A stretch of DNA of 64,000 bases from Methanocella_A sp963769045 (GTDB lineage Archaea > Halobacteriota > Methanocellia > Methanocellales > Methanocellaceae). The position numbers and the translations under genes were made by a program. The notes below the pieces were generated by a model, which saw nothing but the letters and a program-made list of their open reading frames with translations, did no database searches and was not told where the DNA came from. The stretch covers positions 124,001 through 188,000 of the forward strand of contig CAVYKK010000019.1 in assembly GCA_963769045.1 (NCBI GenBank). The letters are read 5' to 3'. Shown in pieces: positions 37,459 through 47,563 of the stretch. Numbering within the stretch: the first letter of the stretch is position 1; each line of letters begins with the position of its first letter.

Positions 37459-40400
37459 AGAGCCGCACCCCCGTGATGCTCGAGATGTTGTTCTCCTGCA
37501 TGGCGATGCCGATCGTCCGGTTCGCCGACTCGATCATCGGCTTACGCAGGGAGACCACGATGAACTGAGCGTTCTGCGAAAGCGACTTGATCATACGGGC
37601 GATGCGTTCCGCGTTCGAGCCGTCCAGGAACATGTCGACCTCGTCGAAGGCGTAGAACGGCGCGGGCCGGTAGCGCTGGATGGAGAAGATGAAGGCCAGC
37701 GCCATCAGGCTCTTCTCGCCTCCTGACATGGCCTCGAGACGCTGCAGCGCCTTCCCGTGGGGCTGCGCGCGTATCGTCAGGCCGCCGGCGAACGGGTCCT
37801 CGGGGCTGTCCAGCACCAGCTCGCCGAAGCCGTCGGAGAGCTCGCGGAAAATGGACTTGAAGTTCTCGTTGATGGAGGTGTAGGCGCTCATGAAGGTCTC
37901 TTTCTTCATCGCCTTGTAGTGCTCGATCTTGTCCAGCAGGTCCTGGCGTTCGCGCGTCAGCGTGTCACGCTTCTCCGTGGTCTCTCGCAGGCGGGCGTCG
38001 ACGGTATCGTACTCGGTGATGGCCAGCATGTTCACCGGCTCCAGCTCGTGCATCTTGCGCTCCAGCGAGGCGATGCTGGACCGGACCTTGTCAATGGGGG
38101 GCACGTCTTCAGAGGGAGTCACGCCGCGCTCCAGGACCGTCGCCTCCATAATCCGTATCTTCTCGAAGCTCTCTTCCCTGGCGATCTCCATCGTATTCAG
38201 GAGGCCCGTGACACGCTCGAGGGAACGGCGCGCGTCGTACAGGTCATGGTCCGCCTTCGAGAGCGCCTCTGACATGTCGTCCCGCTGCCGTTTAAGGCCG
38301 ACCAGCTCCACGTCGATCTCCTGCTCGCGTTTGCCCAGCTCGGCCATGCGCTCCTGGTGCGCCTTGATCCGGGCTTCGTTCAGGGTGATCTTTTCCCGCA
38401 GCGAGGCAATGTTCTGGTCGATCTCCTCGATGCGCTTCCTGCCGTCAGCGATCTTGTTCTCGATGAAGCCCTGCTCCAGCTTCGTCTGGGCGATGGCCGC
38501 GTCCGCGTCCCGGATACGCCCGTCCAGCCGGCTCAGCTCCTGCTCGATCCGGGTGACTTCCTCGGTCAGCTTCGGGACCTCCGAGCCTTTCAGCTCCTCG
38601 TCCAGCTTGCCCACTTCTGATGACAACGATGCAATTTCGGCGTCCGCCTTAGCGATGGCATCTTCAGCCTTGATCATGCTGTCCCGCAGCGCCAGGCGCT
38701 CGTCGCGCAAGGCCGTGATCGAAGCCTCTTTTTCGCGTATGGTGTGCTCCAGCCGGACCATCCGCCCTTTCAGCTCGTCTCCGTGAGCAGACAGCTTTGT
38801 CACCTGTGACTCCAGCTCCGAGCGGTCCTTCTTCAGCGCGTAGGCGTGCCCGTCGATCGTGTCCACCTTCGCCACGACCTGGTCACGCTCGCTCTCCATA
38901 ATGGTGATCTGCTCGGCCAGCGCCCGTATCTTCTCCTCCTCGGACGCCTTGAACTTCAGTTTCGACTTGTTGCGGAAGCCGCCGGTCATGGCGCCGCTCT
39001 TCTCCACGAGGTCGCCGTCCAGGGTAACCATCCGCACGCTGCCGATCATGGAGCGGGCCGTCTCCAGCGAGTCGACGACCACCGTGTCGCCGAACACGTA
39101 CCAGAACGCGTTCTCGTACCTCTGGTCGAAAGTAATGAGATCGATAGCATAGCCGATGATGCCCGGGCCCTTCGCAGGCCGGAGCGACGGCTTCTGCCGC
39201 ATCTTGTTCAGCGGCAGGAACGTCGCGGTGCCCTTGCGCTGGTCCTTCAGGTAGTAGATGCACCGGGAAGCGTCCTCGTCATTGTCCACGACGATGTTCT
39301 GGAGCCGGTTGCCTGCGGATACTTCCAGCGCCATGGCATAGCGGTCGTCCACTTTGCCCAGTTCCGCGATGGTGCCGTAGATGCCGGGCAATTCATGGCT
39401 GCCCCGGGCGCTGAGGATGGTCTCGACGGCCTGGCTGTAGCCCTCCGACTCCTCATACGCTTTCACCCTGCCCTCGGCCCGGGCAAACTCTTCCTGCAGC
39501 TTGCGCAGCTTCGACTCGACGGCAAGCTGCTCCTGCTTCGCGCGGGCGCGAGCACTTTCCATGTCGGCGATGTCGCCCGTGAGCACGGCCGCCCGCTTTT
39601 GCAGTTCCTTGATGTCGCCATCGATATGCCCTGTCTCCACCCTGGCGCTCTCGATCTCGCTCTTGCCGGAGGCGATGGCTGATTCGGCGTCCGCCTCCTC
39701 GTCCTGCTTGCGGCGTGCCGCGTCCAGGATGCGGTCTTTCTCCCGGATAGTCTCGTTGCGGCCGTTGCGGGCGGCCTCGAGGCTGTTCTTGAGGTCGGAC
39801 AGGTGCGTCCTGACGCCCTCGAACCTGGCGTCGACGGCCGAGATCTTGCCGTGGACCTCGCCGAGCGCCGCCGTCTGGAAGCCGCGCTCGTTCCCGAGGC
39901 TGATCTTACGCTTCTCTTCCTCGGCGATCTTCGCGTTAAGGCCCTCGATCTGCCCCTTTGCGCCCTCGATGTCCAGGAACAGCTTCTGCTTCTCCCGCTC
40001 GCGGTTCCCGATCTCTGACTTCGAGAACTCGTTAATGTCGCTGCAGGACTTGACCCCGGCACGGGCGCCTTCGATCTCCCGGCGGATGCGTATCTGCTCG
40101 CCTTCGCCCTTCTGGGTGATGACCTCGCTGAGCGCCTTGATGTCGGCCTTCAGCTTATCGACGGCCGCCGCTTTGGCTTCGACTTCCGCGATGATCGCCT
40201 CGCGCTTCGTGGTTTTGTCTTTGATGTCGTCCAGGACGGCCTCGAGCTGCTGCTTGGCTTCCTTGAGCTCGGATAAAAGCAGGAATCCCTCGTTCCTGAC
40301 CTTCTCGTCCCGGTAAGACTGGTAGAGCATCGCCTGGTCGCGCTCGGCCTTGAGCTGGGCCAGCCGGGTCTCGACCTCGGCGAGGATGATATTCACCCGC

Positions 40401-40969
40401 TCGATACGCTCCCGGACGACGTCCAATTCGGATAATGCCTTGTCGGTCTTTTCGTCGAACTCGGCGGTGCCGGCGATCTCGTCGATGATCTTGCGCCGCT
40501 CGTTATCGCTCACGCTGATGATGCGGGTGACGTCGCCCTGCATGACGACGTTGTAGCCATCAGGGGAAATTTTGGCTTTGGCCAGCTGCTCGTGCACTTC
40601 GTTGAGCGAACAGGGCTTGTCGTTGAAATAGTAATAGCTATAATAGCCGCTGTCGCTGGACTTGATCCGCCTGGTGACGGTGATCTCGTCCTGGTCGAGC
40701 GGCAGCTCGCGGTCGGTGTTGTCGAAACGGATGGTCACTTCGGCGGTGCCGGGGCCCTTGCCGTCGACGCTGTAGATGAGGTCGGTCAGCTTCTCCGCGC
40801 GCATGGTCCGGCTGCTGGACAGCCCGAGGCAGAAGAGGATGCTGTCTATGATGTTGCTTTTGCCGGAGCCGTTCGGGCCGGAGATGGTCGTGAAATCATC
40901 GTAGAACGGCACCTTAACCTTACGTGCGAATGACTTGAAGTTCGTCAGCTCGATCTCTTTGATATACAT
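37448..40969 (-). CDS. smc: Chromosome segregation ATPase Smc
   Basis: 1,173 residues, typical length. Walker A GPNGSGKSNIID near the N-terminus, two long coiled coils, a hinge at about 500-680 (GNRLQNIVVDNDEDASRC), the C-terminal signature MSGGEKSLMALAF and Walker B FYAFDEVDMFLD. It organises the chromosome with ScpA and ScpB, which follow in one overlapping operon. A small coiled-coil gene precedes it by 24 bases. Confidence 0.98.
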   Translation of the reverse strand: MYIKEIELTNFKSFARKVKVPFYDDFTTISGPNGSGKSNIIDSILFCLGLSSSRTMRAEKLTDLIYSVDGKGPGTAEVTIRFDNTDRELPLDQDEITVTRRIKSSDSGYYSYYYFNDKPCSLNEVHEQLAKAKISPDGYNVVMQGDVTRIISVSDNERRKIIDEIAGTAEFDEKTDKALSELDVVRERIERVNIILAEVETRLAQLKAERDQAMLYQSYRDEKVRNEGFLLLSELKEAKQQLEAVLDDIKDKTTKREAIIAEVEAKAAAVDKLKADIKALSEVITQKGEGEQIRIRREIEGARAGVKSCSDINEFSKSEIGNREREKQKLFLDIEGAKGQIEGLNAKIAEEEKRKISLGNERGFQTAALGEVHGKISAVDARFEGVRTHLSDLKNSLEAARNGRNETIREKDRILDAARRKQDEEADAESAIASGKSEIESARVETGHIDGDIKELQKRAAVLTGDIADMESARARAKQEQLAVESKLRKLQEEFARAEGRVKAYEESEGYSQAVETILSARGSHELPGIYGTIAELGKVDDRYAMALEVSAGNRLQNIVVDNDEDASRCIYYLKDQRKGTATFLPLNKMRQKPSLRPAKGPGIIGYAIDLITFDQRYENAFWYVFGDTVVVDSLETARSMIGSVRMVTLDGDLVEKSGAMTGGFRNKSKLKFKASEEEKIRALAEQITIMESERDQVVAKVDTIDGHAYALKKDRSELESQVTKLSAHGDELKGRMVRLEHTIREKEASITALRDERLALRDSMIKAEDAIAKADAEIASLSSEVGKLDEELKGSEVPKLTEEVTRIEQELSRLDGRIRDADAAIAQTKLEQGFIENKIADGRKRIEEIDQNIASLREKITLNEARIKAHQERMAELGKREQEIDVELVGLKRQRDDMSEALSKADHDLYDARRSLERVTGLLNTMEIAREESFEKIRIMEATVLERGVTPSEDVPPIDKVRSSIASLERKMHELEPVNMLAITEYDTVDARLRETTEKRDTLTRERQDLLDKIEHYKAMKKETFMSAYTSINENFKSIFRELSDGFGELVLDSPEDPFAGGLTIRAQPHGKALQRLEAMSGGEKSLMALAFIFSIQRYRPAPFYAFDEVDMFLDGSNAERIARMIKSLSQNAQFIVVSLRKPMIESANRTIGIAMQENNISSITGVRLYGN

Positions 40970-40993
40970 GACCCACTCTCAAATGAGCTTTAG

Positions 40994-41417
40994 TTATGCG
41001 TTCTTGCTCATCCGGAAGAAGCGCATGGCGTCCTTCTTCTCCTTCTCCCCGTCGTCAGGGGCCGCTGCGCCCACGCCGGAATCGTACATGACGGGAGGCA
41101 GGGGCACGCTTTGCCCGTCCAGCCCCAGATCGGGATCAGTAAGGCCTACGGTCTCGTCGCCTTCTTCCTCCTCGCTCGCGGCAAGTCCGACGATCGCCGC
41201 CTCCAGCCCGCCTACCTTCTTCATGACTTCGGAGAGCGCGATCTTGAGTCTCCCGGATATCGTCCTGAAGGTGCTCTGCCTTATCTTCGAGAGCCTTGAG
41301 GCGGTCGGAATTCTCGTAGCCGCCTATGCGTTCCTTCAGCGCCCGGATTTCCTCGTCCTTGTCCTTGAGCCTCTTTTCCAGTCGGGCCAGCACAATATCC
41401 TTAATATCCCCATCCAT
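40994..41417 (-). pseudogene. Small coiled-coil protein ahead of smc, one frameshift
   Basis: From ATG 41417 the reading MDGDIKDIVLARLEKRL ... HLQDDIRE breaks near 41249. One extra base restores LKIALSEVMKKVGGLEAAIVGLAASEEEEGDE and a Pro/Gly-rich tail ending FRMSKNA at 40994. The repaired protein has about 140 residues: an N-terminal coiled coil (about 10-75), an acidic stretch and a disordered C-terminus. No family recognised. Its place directly before smc suggests a function with condensin, but that is inference. Confidence 0.65.
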
Positions 41418-41477
41418 TAGTGTCACAATTCGTTACTGTAGCATAAATATTTAATGGTAATATGAAAATAGAAAAAA

Positions 41478-43634
41478 TCAGCCGAGGAAGCTCTTTGTCC
41501 ACGCCGGCGGCTCCGGGGCCGTACCCGCGGCCAGCATCGCCTGCCATGCCTCGTCGGTGAGCCGGTCCGACATGGGCTGTCTGAACTCGTAATAGCTGAA
41601 CGCTGCACCCTGCGTGAGCGTCAGGACGCCATCCACCGGAACGATGACAAAGACGTGATACGGGCAGCCGACCGCTTCCTCCAGCACCCGTTCCGAGTTT
41701 GAGTCGGTGTGGACGTCAGCGATGACCGCCATCTTCTTATCTGCATCGCTGGCTATGGAACCGGCAGCCTCCGGCGAGAAGGTGGTCATGGATTCCAGTC
41801 GGTCACCAATATTCTTGATATACGTGTAATCGTCATCGGCTATCGATGTGCCGGACAGTTCCTTCTCCGCGATGTCCTTCAGCCTCAACAGCAGCGCGTA
41901 AAGGTCATCGAGCTTCGAGCCGAATTCTCCGATCAGCAGGTCCCGTGACACCAGGCCATCCCGGGTCATCTTCGCCAGCGAGGCCAGCCGCCCGAAGAGT
42001 TCCGGGTCAGGCTCGACATAGCCCCGGGTCACATTGTCATCCGGGATGTACGCCCATTTTCTCGTATAGCTTTGTTTTGCATACAGGATGGTATCGTGCC
42101 GCAGCTCTGTCCAGCTGCCCAGCGCGGTGTTCAGGCCTTTGTCAGTCCAGGCCTGGCTCTTCATGAAGGTCGGGTAGCCGTCACCCTTCCGGCCCAGCAG
42201 CGCCAGCAGGCAGTACAGCCAGCCCCAGTACAGGTTCTGTGCCCACGTATCAGCTTCCAGGGCGGCGAACTCAGACTTCAGCAGATCAAACTGCTTCAGG
42301 TAGTCCGGGTACTTCGTCTCCCCCGTCCCGTCAAGGATTTCGTAAGCGCGATCAGACCCGAGCACTGCCATCACGTCCAGGCCCAGTGGGAACATCCGGC
42401 CGTACACTTTGTCATGGACGAGGTTCTGGAAAATGTACGAGTCAGGTATGAAGCGCTGTCCCATGAGCCGGAAGCCTTTCGTGATGTCGTAAGGCTTACC
42501 TTCCATAACCAGCGTGGACTCGATCTTCGGGGGCCGGAGGGTAGCGGCCTTCTCGATGAATGATAAGATACGGCCGTCGTCCTCCAGGTCGGACAGGGAC
42601 ACCGTCTCCCCATAGACTTCCCGGATGAGCGGCCCGTAGTCGTAGACCGACAGGTCGTCCGTCTCGCCCACGAAGAAGACCGTGGGGTCGTACACCAGCT
42701 TCCACAGGTCGAAGGCCCGACCCTTCAGCCCGAGCACGACCATGATCGCCTGGCGGGTGTGCTCCTTATCGGGCTCTTTGACGGCAGTATCCTGCTTGTA
42801 GAGGTAGAACGGAATCCGGCCATACCACATCATGGCCTTGAAATATTTCTGGAGGGCGTCGCTCCTGGTATAGTGGCCCCGCGGCACGTACTGGCTGTAG
42901 TCTTCGACGATCCCGAAGATCGGCGATTCCGCGAAGCCTGCGTGTGCATCGATCAGCGCCAGCTCGGCATCGGCCAGGTCCCGAACGGCGGAGGGCACAC
43001 CGCCAGGGCTCTCGCCCAGCAGCGACTTCGCCACGGCAAAGAAGGCCGCGTTCCGGCTGCAGAGATCCCGGAGCCCGGGAGGACAGGCGTCCAGCTGCGC
43101 CATCGATTCGTCGAGCATGAGCCCGGTCAGTTCGCCGATGGCCCCGGTCAGCCGGTCCGCCTCTACCCGACGAAGAGTGAAGTCGAACAGGACGTGATAG
43201 GCGTGTAGCACGGAGTCGGTAGTCACAAAGACAGGCGTCCCCGACTCTTTACAACGCTTGTACAGGTCGTAGATCTGGTCGTCCGCAGAGGCACGGGCGT
43301 AGAAGAGGTTTTTGGCTAGCAAAGCTTTGCCTGCCGCACCGACATCTGCAAGCTCCATGCCTGCCACGCCAGCGAGGTCGGGCGAGACAGAATAGCCGGC
43401 CAGCGAAGGAGTAACGGTGACGGGCAGCGGCATATAGTCCGCAAATGCAGCCCTTACTTTTCCGGTGATGGTATAGGTTGGGCTAACGGGTACCGGCGTC
43501 GAGGTGCCCGCGGGCAGCGGAAGAGTAACGGTCGATCGGGTGATGCATCCCGGCGCAGCCATGCCGAGCACCACGGCCCCGGCGGCACCGGCAACCTTCA
43601 TGAATTTGCGTCGGGTGAGAGGCGGGCCATGCAT
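41478..43634 (-). CDS. DUF3160 lipoprotein with Tat-type signal
   Basis: About 718 residues. The N-terminus has a twin-arginine-like motif TRRKFMKVAG, a hydrophobic stretch and a lipobox-like GMAAPGC, then a Thr/Pro linker. The large domain (VFVTTDSVLHAYHVLFDFTL, YSQYVPRGHYTRS, GEFGSKLDDLYALLLRLKDIAEKEL, YHVFVIVPVDGVLTLTQGA) fits DUF3160, an uncharacterised alpha-helical extracytoplasmic family. It would be folded before export and tethered outside. Confidence 0.85.
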   Translation of the reverse strand: MHGPPLTRRKFMKVAGAAGAVVLGMAAPGCITRSTVTLPLPAGTSTPVPVSPTYTITGKVRAAFADYMPLPVTVTPSLAGYSVSPDLAGVAGMELADVGAAGKALLAKNLFYARASADDQIYDLYKRCKESGTPVFVTTDSVLHAYHVLFDFTLRRVEADRLTGAIGELTGLMLDESMAQLDACPPGLRDLCSRNAAFFAVAKSLLGESPGGVPSAVRDLADAELALIDAHAGFAESPIFGIVEDYSQYVPRGHYTRSDALQKYFKAMMWYGRIPFYLYKQDTAVKEPDKEHTRQAIMVVLGLKGRAFDLWKLVYDPTVFFVGETDDLSVYDYGPLIREVYGETVSLSDLEDDGRILSFIEKAATLRPPKIESTLVMEGKPYDITKGFRLMGQRFIPDSYIFQNLVHDKVYGRMFPLGLDVMAVLGSDRAYEILDGTGETKYPDYLKQFDLLKSEFAALEADTWAQNLYWGWLYCLLALLGRKGDGYPTFMKSQAWTDKGLNTALGSWTELRHDTILYAKQSYTRKWAYIPDDNVTRGYVEPDPELFGRLASLAKMTRDGLVSRDLLIGEFGSKLDDLYALLLRLKDIAEKELSGTSIADDDYTYIKNIGDRLESMTTFSPEAAGSIASDADKKMAVIADVHTDSNSERVLEEAVGCPYHVFVIVPVDGVLTLTQGAAFSYYEFRQPMSDRLTDEAWQAMLAAGTAPEPPAWTKSFLG

Positions 43635-43705
43635 ATAGATCATTATATAATTAACGGTTTTAAACGATATAGCTTACTTAAGCTACGGTCGCGGCCGTAG
43701 TTAAA

Positions 43706-43908
43706 AACCGAGGCCTCTGAGGTTTCAAGAGGGCACGGAGACGTTCACCACAGAGGGCACGGAGACCACAGAGGACGACACAGAGGTTTGTTAAGGAAAA
43801 GGCTTCCCATCAGCCTTCTTCTAAAAACGTCCTCTGTGAATACCTCTGTGCCCTCTGTGACCTCTGTGCTGAACTCTGTGACCTTCTGCAACCTCGGTGA
43901 CCTCTAAG
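43706..43908. repeat. Hairpin element, type B, second copy
   Basis: The left arm has ACAGAGGGCACGGAGACC and ACAGAGGACGACACAGAGG. The right arm has CCTCTGTGCCCTCTGTGACC. Core AAAAGGCTTCCCATCAGCCTT matches the 27.5 kb copy. The right end overlaps the last codons and stop of fprA. Confidence 0.87.
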
Positions 43909-45127
43909 CTATGCTCTCGGCTGTCCGGGCGGGCGGCCGCGAAGCGCCTTTGATCTTTGCCGAAAGGGTCCGAGCCAGATCGACGACCTTGCCCATCGCA
44001 TCCCCGTCGGGCGGGCCGTTGATGTCTACGGCGCCGACCACGTCGATGTGCATGGGCCCGAGGACTTCCTGCGCCTGCCTCAATGCGCCGCCGCCCCAGC
44101 CGTAGGAGCCGAGGAAGGCGCCGTATTTCAGCGGCGGCCGCAGGACCTTCACGAGGCTGGCAGCGTAGGAGGCCAGCGGATGCAGGCCGCCGAGGACCGT
44201 CGGCGACCCGAGGACGAGCGCCCTGGCATCGACGAGCTCCCGGGCGATGTCCCCTACGTCCGCGCCCTGCAGGTTGAATACGCAGACCTCGATGCCGTCG
44301 TTCGCGAGGACTTCCGCCATTGCCTTCGCCATCCGATCCGTGGCGCCCCACATGCTGACGAAGGCGATGATCGCTTTTTCTTTCGTCTCGCCGGCGGTCC
44401 ACCGGCGATATTCGTCGATGATCTTCCCCGGATTCTGGTAGACAGGGCCGTGGCTGGGGGCGATCATCCGGATGTCGAGCGGCGCGATCTTTTCAAGGGC
44501 TTTCTGGCCGAGTTTCCCGAACGGCATCATGATCTCGCCATAGTACCGCTGGGCCAGCGAGAGCAGCCCCTCGTTTTCGGTATCATAGAAGCCGAAGGCG
44601 GTGTGCGCCCCGAAAAAGTCGCAGGGGAAGAGTATCCTGTCCTCGGGAAGATACGTGAACATAGTTTCCGGCCAGTGCAGCCAGGGCGCTTCGATGAACG
44701 TAAGCGTCTTCCCCCCGAGGTCTAAGGCGTCCCCGTCTTTGACGGCCAGGATGCGCTCGTCGGGCACCTTGAAGTACAGCTTTGCCATCTTTGCCCCTTT
44801 AGCAGTGGTGACCAGAGTCGCGTCAGGACTTTCGCCCATCACATAAGGGATAGCGCTGGCATGATCGGGCTCCGCGTGGTTCATCACGAGATATTCCAGA
44901 TCATTCAGGTTTGCCACTTTGTCGACTTTCTCGTGCAGTTCCTTCCAGAAGCCGGGGTTCACCGTATCGATGAGCGCCGTATGCTCGCTGCCTTTCACAA
45001 GATAAGCGTTATAGGTAGTACCCTGGGGGAGCGGGATCAGTGCGTCGAACACCTTCCGGTCCCAGTCTCTGGCCCCTACCCAGTAGACAGAGTCTGCAAT
45101 TTCCTCCACGTGCCTCGTCTCGTCCAT
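43904..45127 (-). CDS. fprA: F420H2 oxidase / flavodiiron protein
   Basis: 407 residues. It reduces O2 to water with F420H2, protecting the methanogen from oxygen. The MBL-type diiron domain has HAEPDH, WLHWPET, CDFFGAH and SHGPVY, all ligands kept. The C-terminal flavodoxin domain has SMWGATDRMA and GSPTVLGGLHP. There is no rubredoxin domain, as expected when F420H2 is the donor. The last residues lie in the hairpin element. Confidence 0.95.
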   Translation of the reverse strand: MDETRHVEEIADSVYWVGARDWDRKVFDALIPLPQGTTYNAYLVKGSEHTALIDTVNPGFWKELHEKVDKVANLNDLEYLVMNHAEPDHASAIPYVMGESPDATLVTTAKGAKMAKLYFKVPDERILAVKDGDALDLGGKTLTFIEAPWLHWPETMFTYLPEDRILFPCDFFGAHTAFGFYDTENEGLLSLAQRYYGEIMMPFGKLGQKALEKIAPLDIRMIAPSHGPVYQNPGKIIDEYRRWTAGETKEKAIIAFVSMWGATDRMAKAMAEVLANDGIEVCVFNLQGADVGDIARELVDARALVLGSPTVLGGLHPLASYAASLVKVLRPPLKYGAFLGSYGWGGGALRQAQEVLGPMHIDVVGAVDINGPPDGDAMGKVVDLARTLSAKIKGASRPPARTAESIA

Positions 45128-45337
45128 GAATAAGAATATTGAACGGATAATCTTAAAGGAAATGCAAATAAAATCAGGTTACACAGGTCGGGCTCGTCGC
45201 TGGCCGCGCAGGCAGTTATACGAGCGGCCTTCGCCGCGGTCACGCGCGCGGACCTATAACCATCCCTCGATTTACCGTATGCCCTATAGCAGCAGGAAAC
45301 CAATATGTTTTTATTGTGTTCGGCTCATGTGTAACTG

Positions 45338-46369
45338 ATGCGAACGATCGACTGGGACGATAGTAAAAGCTGCATTATCATCATCGACCAGACGGCCCTG
45401 CCGGAAAAGCTGGCTGCCCGGGACATCTGCGACCTTGAGGCACTGCAGGAAGCGATCCTGGCGTTGCGCGTCCGCGGGGCTCCTGCGCTGGGAGCGGCCG
45501 GCGCCTTTGGCATCGCCCTGCTGGCCCGCACCATTCCGCCTATGAGGCTGCCGGATTTCATTATCGAGCTGAAAGCTGGCGCTGAGCGCCTGAAGCGGAC
45601 GAGGCCGACCGCAGTGAACCTGTCGTGGGGCGTTGATCGTACACTGTCCCGGGCTCTCTCAGGCCGTGACATCGAGGAGATCACGGCGCTGGCGCTGCGG
45701 GAAGCGAAAGCCATCGCCGATGACGACGTGGCGCGGTGTAAAGCGATCGGCGAGAATGGCGCACGGCTCCTGCATGACGGCGACACGGTGATGACTCACT
45801 GCAACGCCGGCCGGCTGGCCTGCGTGGACTGGGGCACCGCCCTCGGCGTCATCCGCTCGGCGGTCGCGGAAGGCAAGCACATCAATGTCATCTCGTGCGA
45901 GACCCGGCCGCTCAACCAGGGCAGCCGTATCACGGCATGGGAGCTCATGGAAGACGGGATACCGGTCACGCTCATCGCCGATAGTATGTCCGGCTATGTG
46001 ATGCGTAACTGCAAAGTGGATGCAGTCATCGTGGGCGCCGACCGTATCGTGGAAGACGCTGTCTTCAATAAGATCGGCACGTATACGCATGCCGTCCTTG
46101 CGAAGGCCCACGGCGTGCCGTTTTACGTGGCGGCGCCACTCTCGACCTTCGATTTCACCAGGCGGGAAAAAGACGTAGTCATCGAGCAGCGCAATCCCGA
46201 CGAGCTGAGGCAGTGTGGCGGCCGCCGGACGGCACCGGCGGACGTGCAGGTGCTGAACCCGGCCTTCGATGCCACGCCGATGGAGTACGTTACCGCGATC
46301 ATCACCGAGCTGGGCGTACTGCAGCCACCGTTTGATTTTGGCGGGCTAGAGCAAAAATTGAAGTTGTGA
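45338..46369 (+). CDS. mtnA: Methylthioribose-1-phosphate isomerase
   Basis: 343 residues. RGAPALGAAGAFG, the catalytic Cys region MTHCNAGRLACVDWGTAL, ETRPLNQGSRITAWEL and the catalytic Asp in VGADRIVEDAVFNKIGTY are intact. It isomerises MTR-1-P to MTRu-1-P in methionine salvage. The close relatives, ribose-1,5-bisphosphate isomerase and aIF2B, are less similar. The ACT/DUF5612 gene follows 32 bases on. Confidence 0.94.
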   Translation: MRTIDWDDSKSCIIIIDQTALPEKLAARDICDLEALQEAILALRVRGAPALGAAGAFGIALLARTIPPMRLPDFIIELKAGAERLKRTRPTAVNLSWGVDRTLSRALSGRDIEEITALALREAKAIADDDVARCKAIGENGARLLHDGDTVMTHCNAGRLACVDWGTALGVIRSAVAEGKHINVISCETRPLNQGSRITAWELMEDGIPVTLIADSMSGYVMRNCKVDAVIVGADRIVEDAVFNKIGTYTHAVLAKAHGVPFYVAAPLSTFDFTRREKDVVIEQRNPDELRQCGGRRTAPADVQVLNPAFDATPMEYVTAIITELGVLQPPFDFGGLEQKLKL

Positions 46370-46401
46370 AGGTGCTATAGAGAGCAGGACCAGGGAGCAA
46401 G

Positions 46402-47514
46402 ATGAGCTACAGATACAACTCGCAGGAGATGAAGCAGGCAGTCGAGGCGGTCATCGACAAGATCGAGAAGAACGTGGAGCTGAAAGAGCACTACCTCTCG
46501 GGTCTCCAGCACGTCTACAGGGTGGACGGGCAATACCTGCTCATTTTGCGGTATAGCAAGAACAAGGAAGGGCATTACTACTTCTCGATCCCGACCGAGT
46601 TTCTCAATAATCTCAACATCAAGCACCTGGTGCTCATTTGCGAGGACTCAGAGCGTGTCTTCGTGCTGCCGTCGTCTCAGGTGAACGACCTGCTGGAGGA
46701 CGTGGAGCCGGGCAGTAAAGGCTGGACACTGGATGTCTATGACAAAGAGGGCTGGGAGATGAAGGTCGCCAAGTCGACCAACAAGGTCCTCTACATCGAT
46801 AATTACATTAACGACTATGATCTGATTTACTCGCGCAGCACGGCACTGGCCGGCAAGACCGCGATGCTCCTGATCTGCAAAGACAAGCCCGGCGTGCTCC
46901 GGGACATCGCAGGCATGGTCGCCAAGCACGGCGGCAACATCACCTACACCCAGCAGTTCATCATTGACAAGGGCGTCAACGAGGGCCTGTCCTCGCTCTA
47001 CATCGAGGTCGAGGAAGTACGGGATATAGACGACCTCGTCGTCGCGCTAGAGAAGATGAACGTGACACAGAGCGTTTCGCTGCACGCTCCCCTGGACCGG
47101 ATCTTCGGGCAGCGGGTCATCGTCGTCGGCGGCGGAGCGCAGGTCGCCCAGGTAGCCATGGGTGCTATCAACGAGGCGGACCGGCACAACCTGCGGGGCG
47201 AGCGCATCAGTGTCGATACCATCCCGCTGGTGGGCGAAGACAACCTCGCGGACGCCGTCGAGGCAGTCAAGCGTCTCCACCGCGCGCAGATACTCGTACT
47301 GGCCGGCTCTATCATGGGCGGCCGCATCTCCGAGGAAGTGCAGAAGCTGCATGAAGAAGGCATGCCTGTGATCTCGCTCAACATGGCAGGCAGCGTGCCC
47401 GACTACGCAGACCTCGTGGTCACTGACCCCATCCAGGCCGGCACCTTTGCGGTCATGCATGTGGCAAAGACCGCGGTGTTCGACATCGAACGCGTCCGCG
47501 GCAAAAAGTTCTAA
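46402..47514 (+). CDS. DUF5612/ACT-domain protein with an extra N-terminal domain
   Basis: 370 residues. The C-terminal two thirds hold an ACT domain (AMLLICKDKPGVLRDIAGMVAKHGGNI, about 150-225) and the DUF5612 part (RVIVVGGGAQVAQVAMGAINEADRHN ... GSIMGGRISEEVQKLHEEGMPVISLNM), usual for methanogens. Residues 1-135 (YLLILRYSKNKEGHYYFSI, VLICEDSERVFVLPSSQV) are an added domain. It resembles the restriction-nuclease-like domain that precedes some HNH proteins, but without an evident catalytic set. An amino-acid-sensing role is likely; function is unknown. Confidence 0.82.
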   Translation: MSYRYNSQEMKQAVEAVIDKIEKNVELKEHYLSGLQHVYRVDGQYLLILRYSKNKEGHYYFSIPTEFLNNLNIKHLVLICEDSERVFVLPSSQVNDLLEDVEPGSKGWTLDVYDKEGWEMKVAKSTNKVLYIDNYINDYDLIYSRSTALAGKTAMLLICKDKPGVLRDIAGMVAKHGGNITYTQQFIIDKGVNEGLSSLYIEVEEVRDIDDLVVALEKMNVTQSVSLHAPLDRIFGQRVIVVGGGAQVAQVAMGAINEADRHNLRGERISVDTIPLVGEDNLADAVEAVKRLHRAQILVLAGSIMGGRISEEVQKLHEEGMPVISLNMAGSVPDYADLVVTDPIQAGTFAVMHVAKTAVFDIERVRGKKF

Positions 47515-47563
47515 GAGCCCGAGGCGCCAGGACGCCTCGTCCTGTATCCTTGACGTCTTTTTC

